This document shows, piece after piece, positions 8,168 to 15,999 of a stretch of 16,278 nt of DNA. The notes under the pieces were generated by a model. That model saw only the letters and a list, made by a program, of their open reading frames with translations, was not told where the DNA came from and did no database searches. The DNA comes from Candidatus Eiseniibacteriota bacterium (lineage in GTDB: Bacteria > Eisenbacteria > RBG-16-71-46 > JAFGJU01), in NCBI GenBank assembly GCA_016928935.1, contig JAFGJU010000090.1, forward strand, positions 1 through 16,278, given 5' to 3'. Position 1 is the stretch's first letter; each line of letters begins with the position of its first letter. Made by a program: the position numbers and the translations under genes.

Positions 8168-9490
8168 GTGCGTACACTCGCCATTTTGAGACCGCGTCGT
8201 GTGCCGAAGGCGATCGCGCCGGCGCTGATGATCTTGGCGACGGCTGCGCTGGCCGCGTGGCTTTCCGGCTGTGCCGCCGTGAGGCCTCGCCCTCCCGCCT
8301 TGAAAGAACCCCCCAGGCTGAGGGTGGGTCTGGCAGTAGACGCGAGGACGGTCACGCTGACCGGGACCGGGGTCTTCCAGATCACCATAAAGGACAGCGC
8401 GAGAAAGCCCAAAGTGTGCGCTCCGGGCGAGTCGTGGACGTTCGTGGCCGCGAGGGACATGGAGGACTCCGTCGGCGTCGAGGTGATAGACCCGGACGGT
8501 CTTTCGCGCGGGATACTCAACGGCACCCTGGTGGTTTCGAGCGGCGAGTCCGGGAGCCATACTGTGCACGGCGGCAAGAGCTACAGGGGAAGCATGGAGG
8601 TCTTCGTCGGCGCCTCTGGGCTCCTGACTCTGGTGAACGTCGTGGACGTCGAGTCCTACCTCCGGGGAGTTGTGCCCAACGAGATAGGCGGGCTCTCGCC
8701 GGATATCCTGGAAGCCATAAAGGCGCAGGCGGTCGCGGCTCGGACCTATTGCTTCTTTTTCCGCGGAAGGTACAAGGACCAGGGATTCGACGTCTTGCCC
8801 ACGGTCCAGGACCAGGTCTACACGGGGGTGGGCGGCGAACGGCCCATGAGCGACAGGGCCATCGCCGAGACGTACGGTGTCATTGCGGTCTATGACGGAA
8901 AGCCGATACGGGCGAACTACTTCTCAACGTGCGGCGGGGTGACCGCGTCCATAGAGGAAGTCTGGCCGTACGACCCGGTCCCGTACCTGAGGTCGGTGGA
9001 GGACAAGAGGCCGTTCCAGGAGCCCTACTGCAGCTTCTCGCCCACGTTCAGGTGGACCGAGGTCTGGACCGCGGCGCAGTTCGACTCCATCTTCAGGAAG
9101 TACTATCGGCAGGTGTATCCCAACGCAGTCCAGCCCACGGACGCCGAGCGTGTCGTCAACGTCAGGATCGCGGAGAGAAGCAAGTCGGGAAGGGTCAAGA
9201 TCCTGGAAATCTACACGACCGACAACGTGTACAGGGTCATGGGCGACGCCATACGGCTCGTGCTCAGGCGCCCGGACGGACGAGACTCCTACCTGCGAAG
9301 TACTCTGTTCGACGTGGACGTGCAGAGGGAAGGGGGCTACCTGCACTCAGTCGCTCTTTCGGGGGGCGGGAACGGGCACGGCGTGGGCATGTGCCAGAAC
9401 GGGGCCATCGGGATGGCGAGGCAGAGGATGAAATTCGACAAGATACTTACCCACTACTACCGCGGTGTCAAGCTGGTGAGGGCATACTGA
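8168..9490 (+). CDS. SpoIID/LytB-domain lipoprotein, probable lytic transglycosylase
   Basis: Probable envelope enzyme that cleaves glycan strands. B. subtilis SpoIID acts on strands already stripped of stem peptides and leaves 1,6-anhydroMurNAc ends. The 440-residue protein starts at GTG 8168, with GGGAG at 8157-8161 six bases upstream. A signal peptide ends in LSGC with C35 as the lipidated residue. The SpoIID core follows: YRGSMEVFV, then YLRGVVPNEIGG with the likely catalytic E172, AIKAQAVAARTY, FSTCGG with C255 in the family's metal-site region, and near the end GNGHGVGMCQNGA, where the family usually has GHGVGMSQWGA. No sporulation genes are nearby. Its place between anmK and nagZ suggests that it generates the anhydro-sugars which the operon recycles. 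A non-catalytic amidase-enhancer role, as for LytB, is the alternative. Confidence 0.92.
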   Translation: MRTLAILRPRRVPKAIAPALMILATAALAAWLSGCAAVRPRPPALKEPPRLRVGLAVDARTVTLTGTGVFQITIKDSARKPKVCAPGESWTFVAARDMEDSVGVEVIDPDGLSRGILNGTLVVSSGESGSHTVHGGKSYRGSMEVFVGASGLLTLVNVVDVESYLRGVVPNEIGGLSPDILEAIKAQAVAARTYCFFFRGRYKDQGFDVLPTVQDQVYTGVGGERPMSDRAIAETYGVIAVYDGKPIRANYFSTCGGVTASIEEVWPYDPVPYLRSVEDKRPFQEPYCSFSPTFRWTEVWTAAQFDSIFRKYYRQVYPNAVQPTDAERVVNVRIAERSKSGRVKILEIYTTDNVYRVMGDAIRLVLRRPDGRDSYLRSTLFDVDVQREGGYLHSVALSGGGNGHGVGMCQNGAIGMARQRMKFDKILTHYYRGVKLVRAY

Positions 9491-9511
9491 GAGCGGACCG
9501 GGGACGAGTTG

Positions 9512-10528
9512 GTGCCGCCCGGTATGGAGCGGGTCGTGACCCTGAAGCAGAAAGTTGGCGGGCTCCTGGTGGTCGGGTTTGACGGCACCGAGATGGACGA
9601 ATCCTTCAAGTCGTTCGTCTCCGAAGGTGCCTTCTCGGGCTTCATCCTGTTCAAGAGGAACATAGAGTCTGTCGAGGGCCTGAGGAAGCTTACCCGAGCT
9701 CTGAGGTCGCTCTACCCGAAGAATCTTCCTCCCATCCTGGCCGTGGACGAAGAGGGAGGAAGGGTGACGCAGATAGGTCACCTCATGCCCGCGGCGCCTC
9801 CGGCCTCCGCAATCGGGAAGACCAGGAGCTCGAGGTTCGCTTTCTTCCAGGCCAGGGACGTGGGCCAGAAGCTCAAGTGGCTGGGGTTTAACGTTGTGTT
9901 CGCCCCTGTGCTGGACGTGAACGACGAGCCTGCAAACCCGGTCATCGGAGACCGCTCCTTCGGCAAGAGGCCCGGACTCGTGTCGGCCCTCGGTTGCGCC
10001 ACGGCGAGCGGCTTCGCCGAGGCGGGGCTCGTGGCCACGGGCAAGCACTTTCCGGGTCACGGTTCTGCGACGGTGGACTCGCACGAGGCCCTGCCGGTGA
10101 TAGTCCACCCGGCTGAAAGATGGTACAAATTCGAATTCATCCCGTTCCAGGAGGCCGCGCAGTCGGGCCTCAGGATGATGATGACGGCGCACGTCGCGTG
10201 TCCCGGCCTGACGGGCAGGGACGACCTCCCGGCGACTTTCTCGTCGCGCGTTATCGATGAGATACTCAGAAGGGAGCTGGGCTTCAGCGGCGTGGTCGTC
10301 ACCGACGCGCTCGAGATGGCGGCGGCCGAAGCATACATGAAGACCGGAACCGGCCCCGAGATGGCGTTTCTGGCCGGTTGCGACCTCCTGCTGTTCGCTT
10401 ACGGCGGGCGGCCGGCGCTCATGGCGCGTGACGCTCTGGTCAGGGCCGTGGAGGAAGGCCGGATTCCCGAAGAACGTCTGGACGCATCCGTGGCGCGGAT
10501 AACCATGCTGAGAGAGAGTCTCGCGTAA
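9512..10528 (+). CDS. nagZ: Beta-N-acetylhexosaminidase, glycoside hydrolase family 3
   Basis: Likely splits GlcNAc from GlcNAc-anhydroMurNAc (with or without peptide) in the cytosol. There is no signal peptide, so import of substrate must come first. Key features are the opening VGGLLVVGFDGTEM, PPILAVDEEGGRV, and KHFPGHG followed by VDSHEALP, holding the Asp-His pair (D189 and H191) that acts as general acid/base in NagZ. The probable nucleophile is D265 in GVVVTDALEM. The residue right after KHFPGHG is Ser where NagZ usually has Asp. At 338 residues it is close to E. coli NagZ (341) and lacks the C-terminal domain of longer Bacillus homologues. TTG 9509, GTG 9512 and ATG 9524 are all possible starts. 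GTG 9512 is preferred because GGGGA at 9500-9504 lies seven bases upstream. It is the last gene of the recycling block. Confidence 0.93.
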   Translation: MPPGMERVVTLKQKVGGLLVVGFDGTEMDESFKSFVSEGAFSGFILFKRNIESVEGLRKLTRALRSLYPKNLPPILAVDEEGGRVTQIGHLMPAAPPASAIGKTRSSRFAFFQARDVGQKLKWLGFNVVFAPVLDVNDEPANPVIGDRSFGKRPGLVSALGCATASGFAEAGLVATGKHFPGHGSATVDSHEALPVIVHPAERWYKFEFIPFQEAAQSGLRMMMTAHVACPGLTGRDDLPATFSSRVIDEILRRELGFSGVVVTDALEMAAAEAYMKTGTGPEMAFLAGCDLLLFAYGGRPALMARDALVRAVEEGRIPEERLDASVARITMLRESLA

Positions 10529-10595
10529 GGCCGTGCTAAGAGCGCCACAGACACCGACCGGGGCGGGCATCGGTCACGCCACCGCGCGCTGGGCC

Positions 10596-10624
10596 TTGAC
10601 CGGTCCGGGTTTTGAGTTTAGACT
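10596..10624 (+). promoter_or_regulatory. Sigma70-like promoter of the liv operon
   Basis: TTGACC (10596-10601, five of six consensus bases) and TAGACT (10619-10624, four of six) are spaced by 17 bp, in a locally AT-richer patch of the 150-bp nagZ-livK gap. The start of transcription would be near 10631, giving a leader of about 48 bases. The downstream gene has the strongest ribosome-binding site in the window, GGAGGAGGAGG at 10662-10672. This separates the liv genes from the recycling block. Confidence 0.65.
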
Positions 10625-10678
10625 CGGTCTTCTCCGAACCCCCTCAAGACACTCAACCCTCGGAGGAGGAGGCACAAC

Positions 10679-11905
10679 ATGCTCGCTTTGTCAGCCCGTC
10701 GTCCGCGGCTCGCCGCTTTCGTCAGCGCGGTCCTGGTCCTGGTCGTTTCAGCCTGTCTTCTTGTCTCGTGCGGCAAGAAGGCGAACGAGATACGCATCGG
10801 CGAGTTTGGCTCACTCACGGGTACCACCGCCACGTTCGGCATCTCCACCAAGAACGCCATTGACCTGGCCATCGAAGAGGTCAATGCCGCGGGCGGAGTC
10901 AACGGCGTGCCGCTCAGGGTAATCGTGGAAGACGACCAGGGAAAGCCCGAGGAGGCGAACACGGCGGTCAAGAAGCTGGTCGAGCAGGACAGGGTCGTGG
11001 CAGTGTTGGGGGAGGTGGCCAGCTCGAGGACCCTCGCCGGAGCTCCCAACTGTCAGAACGCCGGTGTCCCGATGGTCACGCCCTCTTCCACGAACCCCAA
11101 GGTCACACAAGTCGGTGATTTCATATTCCGGGTCTGCTTCATTGACCCGTTCCAGGGGATGGTGGCGGCCAAGTTCTCCGTCGACAGTCTGAAGGCCAAG
11201 ACCGCCGGCATCCTGAGAGACATAAAAAACGACTACAGCGTGGGCCTCGCTGACTACTTCGACAGCACGTTCACCTCAATGGGAGGCAGAGTCGTCGCAG
11301 ACGAGTCCTACAGTGAGGGTGACATCGAGTTCAAGGCGCAGCTCACGGCCATAAAGGCGAAGTCGCCGGACGTCATATTCGTCCCCGGCTACTACACGGA
11401 GGTGGGCCTCATCGCGAGGCAGGCCAGGGAGCTCGGGTATGACAAGCCCCTCGTCGGAGGCGACGGCTGGGTGTCCGACCGGCTTATAGACATCGGCGGA
11501 GAAGCGCTCCAGGGTTGCTATTTCGTGAACCATTTCTGGCAGGGCTCGGAAGACCCCGCCGTTCAGAAGTTCATCAAAGCTTACAAGGACAAGTTCGGAA
11601 GCAGCCCCGACGCTCTTGCGGCCCTGGGGTACGACGCGGCCAACTTCCTGGTCGCGGCCCTGAAGGAGCTCGCGACCCAGGACGCGGGCGGTTTCGCGAC
11701 ACTGGTCGGCACCCCCACTTCCGCGACCGAGCAGCCCCGCAAAGAGGCGCTGAAAAGACTGAGGGACATTCTGGCCGCGACCAGGGACTTTCCGGGAATC
11801 ACCGGCAGCATAAGCATGGACGAATACCGGAACGCCGTGAAGCCGGCGTTCTTCCTCACGATAGACAAGGGAGACTACAAGGTGGTCGGCGCGGTGCTTC
11901 CGTAA
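10679..11905 (+). CDS. livK: Branched-chain amino-acid type ABC transporter substrate-binding lipoprotein
   Basis: Extracytoplasmic binding protein of the Peripla_BP_6 (Leu/Ile/Val-binding) family, 408 residues. The signal peptide ends in LLVSC with C31 as the lipidated cysteine. The mature part opens with the family phrase IRIGEFGSLTGTTATFG, followed by AIDLAIEEVNAAGGVNG, VAVLGEVASSRTLA, VTPSSTNPKVTQVG and a long second lobe (LVGGDGWVSDRLIDIGGEALQG). Members of this family bind branched-chain amino acids, but also other amino acids, amides, urea or aromatics, so the ligand is not certain. The ATG lies six bases after a very strong purine-rich ribosome-binding site. This fits the high expression usual for binding proteins relative to their permeases. 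Confidence 0.94.
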   Translation: MLALSARRPRLAAFVSAVLVLVVSACLLVSCGKKANEIRIGEFGSLTGTTATFGISTKNAIDLAIEEVNAAGGVNGVPLRVIVEDDQGKPEEANTAVKKLVEQDRVVAVLGEVASSRTLAGAPNCQNAGVPMVTPSSTNPKVTQVGDFIFRVCFIDPFQGMVAAKFSVDSLKAKTAGILRDIKNDYSVGLADYFDSTFTSMGGRVVADESYSEGDIEFKAQLTAIKAKSPDVIFVPGYYTEVGLIARQARELGYDKPLVGGDGWVSDRLIDIGGEALQGCYFVNHFWQGSEDPAVQKFIKAYKDKFGSSPDALAALGYDAANFLVAALKELATQDAGGFATLVGTPTSATEQPRKEALKRLRDILAATRDFPGITGSISMDEYRNAVKPAFFLTIDKGDYKVVGAVLP

Positions 11906-11947
11906 CGGCCGGGCAGCCGGGGTCGGCGGCGGTCCCGGGGGGAGTCA

Positions 11948-12850
11948 TTGCAGGAGTTCCTTCAGCAGCTCGTCAACGGAATCACGTGGGGAAGCATTTA
12001 CGCTCTCATAGCCCTCGGTTACACGATGGTCTATGGGATACTGCGGCTCATCAACTTCGCCCACGGTGACGTCTACATGGTCGGCGCGTTCGTGGCGTAC
12101 TACGCGGCCCGGGTCATGGGCGCTTCCGGGCCGGTGGGGCCGCTCGCCGCAGTTGGCATTCTGCTCATCGCCATGGCCGCCTGCGCCGGGCTGGGCGTGG
12201 TCATCGAGAGGGGCGCTTACAAGCCGCTTCGTACCTCCCCGCGCCTGACAGCACTAATCACCGCCATCGGCGTCTCACTGCTCCTGGAGAACCTGGGACT
12301 CATCGTCTTCGGAGCGGACCCCAAGTTCTTTCCCCAGATCGTTGCGCGCAAGCAGATGGAGCTCGTGTCGGGGGTCATAGTCGGCAGCCATCAGCTCGTC
12401 GTCCTGGGCGTGGCCGTATTCCTCATGGTTCTGCTCCAGGTGGTCGTCTTCAGGACCAAGATAGGCAGGGCAATGAGGGCTGTGTCGTTCCACAGGGAGG
12501 CGGCGAGCCTCATGGGTGTTTCCACGGACAACGTCATCACTTTCACGTTCGCCGTGGGCTCGGCTCTGGCGGCGGCCGCCGGCGTGCTCGTGGCCCTGAG
12601 CAACCCCAAGATAGACCCGCTCATGGGCATCATGCCGGGCATCAAGGCCTTCGTGGCCGCGGTGCTGGGTGGCATCGGGAACATCCCCGGTGCGGTAGTG
12701 GGCGGGCTCATAATGGGCGTGGCCGAAGTCATGGTGGTGGGTTACGTCTCCTCCACGTTTCGAGACGCCATAGCGTTCGCGTTGCTCATTATCATACTGT
12801 TGGTCAAGCCGACGGGACTGTTCGGGACTGGAGTCTCAGAGAAGGTGTAA
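11948..12850 (+). CDS. livH: Branched-chain amino-acid type ABC transporter permease LivH
   Basis: Inner-membrane permease of 300 residues with about eight hydrophobic segments. The start LQEFLQQLVNGITWGSIYAL matches the normal beginning of LivH proteins, which supports the TTG at 11948; a G-rich ribosome-binding sequence (GGGGGGAG, 11937-11944) lies just before it. Family blocks GYTMVYGILRLINFAHGDVYMVGAF and the cytoplasmic GRAMRAVSFHREAASLMGV coupling region are present, and the late GGIGNIPGAVVGGLIMG block is complete. It follows livK by 42 bp and pairs with LivM. Its ATPases are LivG and LivF encoded downstream. Confidence 0.95.
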   Translation: MQEFLQQLVNGITWGSIYALIALGYTMVYGILRLINFAHGDVYMVGAFVAYYAARVMGASGPVGPLAAVGILLIAMAACAGLGVVIERGAYKPLRTSPRLTALITAIGVSLLLENLGLIVFGADPKFFPQIVARKQMELVSGVIVGSHQLVVLGVAVFLMVLLQVVVFRTKIGRAMRAVSFHREAASLMGVSTDNVITFTFAVGSALAAAAGVLVALSNPKIDPLMGIMPGIKAFVAAVLGGIGNIPGAVVGGLIMGVAEVMVVGYVSSTFRDAIAFALLIIILLVKPTGLFGTGVSEKV

Positions 12851-13049
12851 GCCCGAACGCTTGTGGAGACCGGGTTGCCGGTGAAGTCTCCGATACGACT
12901 GAGGGACGTGAGCCTGGAGGATTGACAAGACCCGGTGGTGTTCGGTCGTGCGCCGGCGCGCAGTGAATGTCAGCGCGCGCTCGCGGGCCGTGGAGGAACT
13001 GCGCCGCGCGGAGCGGGCGCGGGACCTGGAGAGCGATGCCCCGTGAGGC
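12851..13049 (+). other. 199-bp gap between livH and livM
   Basis: Non-coding as far as can be seen, and large for the middle of an operon. It holds a possible hairpin, GGAGAC (12865-12870) with GTCTCC (12886-12891), with an inner CGG/CCG pairing, but no T-run. A five-codon ORF (13036-13053, MPREA) has a GGAG-type ribosome-binding site, and its stop TGA overlaps the proposed livM start. That could couple translation or could be chance. No tRNA or recognised riboswitch was seen. Confidence 0.4.
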
Positions 13050-14108
13050 ATGACGTCTAGCCTGGGTCGCAGCAGCGAGAGACAAGAAGTGCTCAAGAAC
13101 GCAATACTGTCGGTAGTCGCCGTCGCCGTGCTGATAGGGGTCGGCGCGGTCCTCCCCAGGATGGTCAATCCCTACCTGTTTCAGATTCTCATCCTGTGCG
13201 GAATCAACATCACCCTTGCGGTGAGCCTCAACCTCATAAACGGGTTCACCGGCCAGTTCTCCATCGGCCACGCCGGCTTCATGGCCATAGGCGGCTACAC
13301 CAGCGCGGCCCTGACGTACTACCTGGGGCCGCACGTGCTGGCGGGAGTCGCGGGGGACGGCGCCGCGGCTACAGTGGCCGGCCAGGCGTTCTTCATCCTG
13401 TCTTTGCTGGCCGGAGGCGCCGCCAGCGCCGTAGCCGGGTTCCTGGTGGGCCTGCCGTCGTTGAGATTGCGTGGCGACTACCTGGCCATCGTCACTCTGG
13501 GCTTCGGGGAGATCATAAGGGTCGCCATACTCAACATAGACGCTATCGGGGGAGCGAGGGGCTTCACTGACATACCGCGCTACACAACCTTCTTCTGGGT
13601 CGCGTTTTTCGCGCTTGTGACCGTCGTGTTCGTGAGGAACATCATGTCGTCCTCACACGGCAGAGCCTTTCTCTCGGTGCGTGAGGACGAGATAGCCGCG
13701 GAGGCCCTCGGCATCAACACGACTAACTACAAGGTAATGGCTTTTGTCATCGGGGCCTTTTTCGCCGGGGTCGCCGGAGGGCTATTCGGACACTACCTGA
13801 TGTACCTCCACACGAACAGCTTCACGTTCATGAAGTCGTTCGAGGTCGTGATAATGGTGGTGCTGGGAGGCATGGGGAGCATAACCGGCTCCGTCATCGC
13901 CGCCGTCATCCTGACTATTCTGCCGGAGGCGCTGCGGCCGGTGAAGGAGTACCGGATGGTAATCTACTCGGCGCTCCTCATTTTCCTTATGATTGCGAGG
14001 CCGCAGGGACTCTTGGGAATGAGGGAGTTGAGTCTCAGCACGTTTCGCGGGCTCAAGTTAGGTGGAGCGAGGAAGAGTCAGGCAGGCGGGGCGAAGAGGG
14101 CGCTGTAA
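13050..14108 (+). CDS. livM: Branched-chain amino-acid type ABC transporter permease LivM
   Basis: Second membrane subunit of the amino-acid importer, 352 residues from ATG 13050. The diagnostic segment is LNLINGFTGQFSIGHAGFMAIGGYTSAAL. It is followed by LPSLRLRGDYLAIVTLGFGEIIR, the coupling-loop region GRAFLSVREDEIAAEALGIN, and VVLGGMGSITGSVIAA. The start is uncertain. The ATG at 13050 has GAGG only one base upstream, too close for a normal ribosome-binding site, although it overlaps the stop of a five-codon ORF. GTG 13089 would begin the protein directly at the first membrane segment (VLKNAILSVVAVAV) and is a good alternative. The C-terminus has a short basic tail beyond the last membrane segment. 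Confidence 0.95.
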   Translation: MTSSLGRSSERQEVLKNAILSVVAVAVLIGVGAVLPRMVNPYLFQILILCGINITLAVSLNLINGFTGQFSIGHAGFMAIGGYTSAALTYYLGPHVLAGVAGDGAAATVAGQAFFILSLLAGGAASAVAGFLVGLPSLRLRGDYLAIVTLGFGEIIRVAILNIDAIGGARGFTDIPRYTTFFWVAFFALVTVVFVRNIMSSSHGRAFLSVREDEIAAEALGINTTNYKVMAFVIGAFFAGVAGGLFGHYLMYLHTNSFTFMKSFEVVIMVVLGGMGSITGSVIAAVILTILPEALRPVKEYRMVIYSALLIFLMIARPQGLLGMRELSLSTFRGLKLGGARKSQAGGAKRAL

Positions 14109-14135
14109 AGGGCCCAGCGCGCCCCAGGGGGAGGC

Positions 14136-14993
14136 ATGGTCGTGGCCCGCCGGAAGCGCCTGATCCGCGGGATGCTGCCGCCGGACGCGCCCAGGGTGTT
14201 GAATAGGATGGACACTGGAGCAACCGACATACTCTCTCTTCAAGACTGCTCCATGCATTTCGGAGGGCTCAAGGCCGTGTCCGGGCTCACGTTCACCCTC
14301 CATGAGGGTGAGCTGGCGGGCCTCATTGGGCCCAACGGCGCCGGCAAGACAACCGTGTTCAACATGGTGACCGGAGTGTGCAAGCCCACGCTGGGCAGCA
14401 TACATTACGCCAATCACAGAATTGACGCTCTTCCCACGTACAGGATAGCGTCTATGGGAGTGGCGCGCACTTTCCAGGCGACGCGGCTCTTCAAGGGGCT
14501 CACAGTCATGGACAACGTGAGGGCTGCGTGCCACCTGCACTGTCGCTCGACGTTGTACGGTGCCGTCGTCAGGACCCCGCACTATCTCCGAGACGAGGCG
14601 AAAATAGACTCCATAGCCATGAAGCAGCTCGAGACGTTCGGACTGATCGAGCTCAGGGGCAACATCGCCAGTATGCTGCCCTACGGGCTTCAGCGCCGCG
14701 TGGAGATCGCGCGAGCTCTGGCGAGCCAGCCCAGGCTTCTTCTCCTGGACGAGCCCGCCGCCGGGATGAACCCGCAGGAGACGGAAGACCTGATGAAACT
14801 CATCAGATGGGTCAGGAACGAGTTCAAGCTGAGTATCCTCTTGATTGAGCACGACATGAGGGTAGTGATGGGGATATGCGAGCGGATAGCGGTGCTCGAC
14901 CACGGGGTCAAGATAGCAGAGGGGGCGCCCGACGACATCAAGCGGGACCCGAAGGTGATAGAAGCGTACCTGGGTGACGAGGGCGCCTGCTGA
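14136..14993 (+). CDS. livG: Branched-chain amino-acid type ABC transporter ATP-binding protein LivG
   Basis: Cytoplasmic ATPase that powers the LivHM permease pair. From ATG 14136, Walker A is GPNGAGKTT (residues 65-73). The LivG-type Q-loop region is RTFQATRLFKGLTVMDNV, the signature LPYGLQRRVEIARAL (usually LSYGQQRR), Walker B LLLLDEPAAGMN and the switch histidine LLIEHD. The first 285-residue form carries about 24 extra basic residues compared with typical LivG. ATG 14208 gives the usual 261 residues but has a poor ribosome-binding site. GGGGGAGG lies just before 14136 and would suit GTG 14142 even better. It follows livM by 27 bp. The signature change is minor and the protein should be active. 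Confidence 0.95.
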   Translation: MVVARRKRLIRGMLPPDAPRVLNRMDTGATDILSLQDCSMHFGGLKAVSGLTFTLHEGELAGLIGPNGAGKTTVFNMVTGVCKPTLGSIHYANHRIDALPTYRIASMGVARTFQATRLFKGLTVMDNVRAACHLHCRSTLYGAVVRTPHYLRDEAKIDSIAMKQLETFGLIELRGNIASMLPYGLQRRVEIARALASQPRLLLLDEPAAGMNPQETEDLMKLIRWVRNEFKLSILLIEHDMRVVMGICERIAVLDHGVKIAEGAPDDIKRDPKVIEAYLGDEGAC

Positions 14994-15157
14994 GGCGATC
15001 GCCGCAGGCGGCGTGGCGATGCTTGGCGAGGTCGTGCCGTCGGTGGCGTTGACCGACGTCCGCCGGGCGCGCGGTGGCGCTCGGGCGCGTGGCGCCGCTC
15101 AGAGTGGGACGGCGTTCCGTGGCTGAGAGGGGAGCGGGGTTCCGTCGGCGAGAGGTA

Positions 15158-15868
15158 ATGGAATTGCTCGAGCTCAAAGACTTGAATGTGCACTACGGCG
15201 CAGTCCACGCCCTGAAGGGCGTCACGCTGAAGGTTGATTCAGGAAAGATAGTCACACTCATCGGCGCGAACGGGGCGGGGAAGAGCACAATACTGAAGAC
15301 CATCTCGGGCCTTGTGAGACCGAGTGGCGGTGAAGTCGTCTTCCTGGACCGGGACATCTCTTCTCTGGCTCCGCATCAGATAGTGAAGCTGGGTGTGTCC
15401 CAGGTGCCAGAGGGCCGCATAGTCTTCGCCAACCTCACCGTCAAGGACAACTTGGAGCTGGGCGCATACGTCAGGAACGACTCGGCGGGCGTGGCAGCGG
15501 ACATGGAGAAGGTCTTCAAGTTGTTCCCGAGACTCAAGGACAGGATAAAGCAAAACGCCGGGACTCTGAGCGGCGGCGAGCAGCAGATGCTGGCCATGGG
15601 CCGCGGGCTCATGTCCCAGCCGAAGCTGTTGCTTCTGGACGAGCCGTCGCTCGGACTCGCGCCGCTCCTGACGCGCGACATCTTCAAGACCATCTGCGAG
15701 ATAAGACAGCGTGGCACCACCATCCTTCTGGTGGAGCAGAACGCACGCATGGCGCTTTCGGTCGCCGACGAAGGCTACGTGCTGGAGACGGGCCGAGTCG
15801 TGCTCCAGGATTCCGCCAAGTCCCTCCTCACGAACGAGCAGGTCAAGAAGGCCTACCTGGGCGGGTGA
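15158..15868 (+). CDS. livF: Branched-chain amino-acid type ABC transporter ATP-binding protein LivF
   Basis: Second ATPase of the importer, 236 residues, the normal LivF length. The start MELLELKDLNVHYGAVHALKG is typical of the family and sets the ATG at 15158, with AGAGG close upstream; the frame is open further upstream, but that part is Arg-rich and unlike LivF. Walker A is GANGAGKS (from residue 36). The LivF phrase VPEGRIVFANLTVKDNLELGAY, the signature LSGGEQQMLAMGRGL, Walker B LLLLDEPSLGLAPLL and the terminal VKKAYLGG are all intact. It lies 164 bp after livG. That gap holds only GC-rich short repeats and no gene that I recognise. It ends the liv operon. Confidence 0.96.
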   Translation: MELLELKDLNVHYGAVHALKGVTLKVDSGKIVTLIGANGAGKSTILKTISGLVRPSGGEVVFLDRDISSLAPHQIVKLGVSQVPEGRIVFANLTVKDNLELGAYVRNDSAGVAADMEKVFKLFPRLKDRIKQNAGTLSGGEQQMLAMGRGLMSQPKLLLLDEPSLGLAPLLTRDIFKTICEIRQRGTTILLVEQNARMALSVADEGYVLETGRVVLQDSAKSLLTNEQVKKAYLGG

Positions 15869-15903
15869 GGGGCAAAAGCTCCGCGGTGACGCGCTCCGAC
15901 AAT

Positions 15904-15932
15904 CCGGCGGCGCCGCCCGCATCGGCCGCCGG
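15904..15932 (+). terminator. Possible weak terminator hairpin after livF
   Basis: CCGGCGGC (15904-15911) is perfectly complementary to GCCGCCGG (15925-15932) around a 13-base loop, 35 bp after the livF stop. The following bases (GGAGCCTTGTTCCTTCC) are only moderately T-rich, so termination efficiency is doubtful. An overlapping 12-bp palindrome (15906-15917) could form a competing fold. Confidence 0.3.
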
Positions 15933-15999
15933 GGAGCCTTGTTCCTTCCGTCAGCGGGCCCCAACATTATCTCATCGGTGTCGCGTCTCCCTGCTCCCG

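Noticed and set aside
6850..8577. Long open frame on the minus strand (575 codons) opposite anmK and the SpoIID gene
   Set aside because: The plus strand carries unmistakable AnmK and SpoIID motifs here. The antisense translation is Arg/His/Pro/Gly-rich and shows no domain; long antisense frames are expected in GC-rich DNA.
9347..10570. 407-codon minus-strand open frame opposite nagZ
   Set aside because: Shadow of nagZ. No recognisable motif, His/Arg-rich composition, and no ribosome-binding site or promoter.
14994..15003. GGCGATCGCC palindrome resembling the cyanobacterial HIP1 octamer
   Set aside because: HIP1 is meaningful only at high density. I noticed only one other GCGATCGC (near 8211), consistent with chance in GC-rich DNA.
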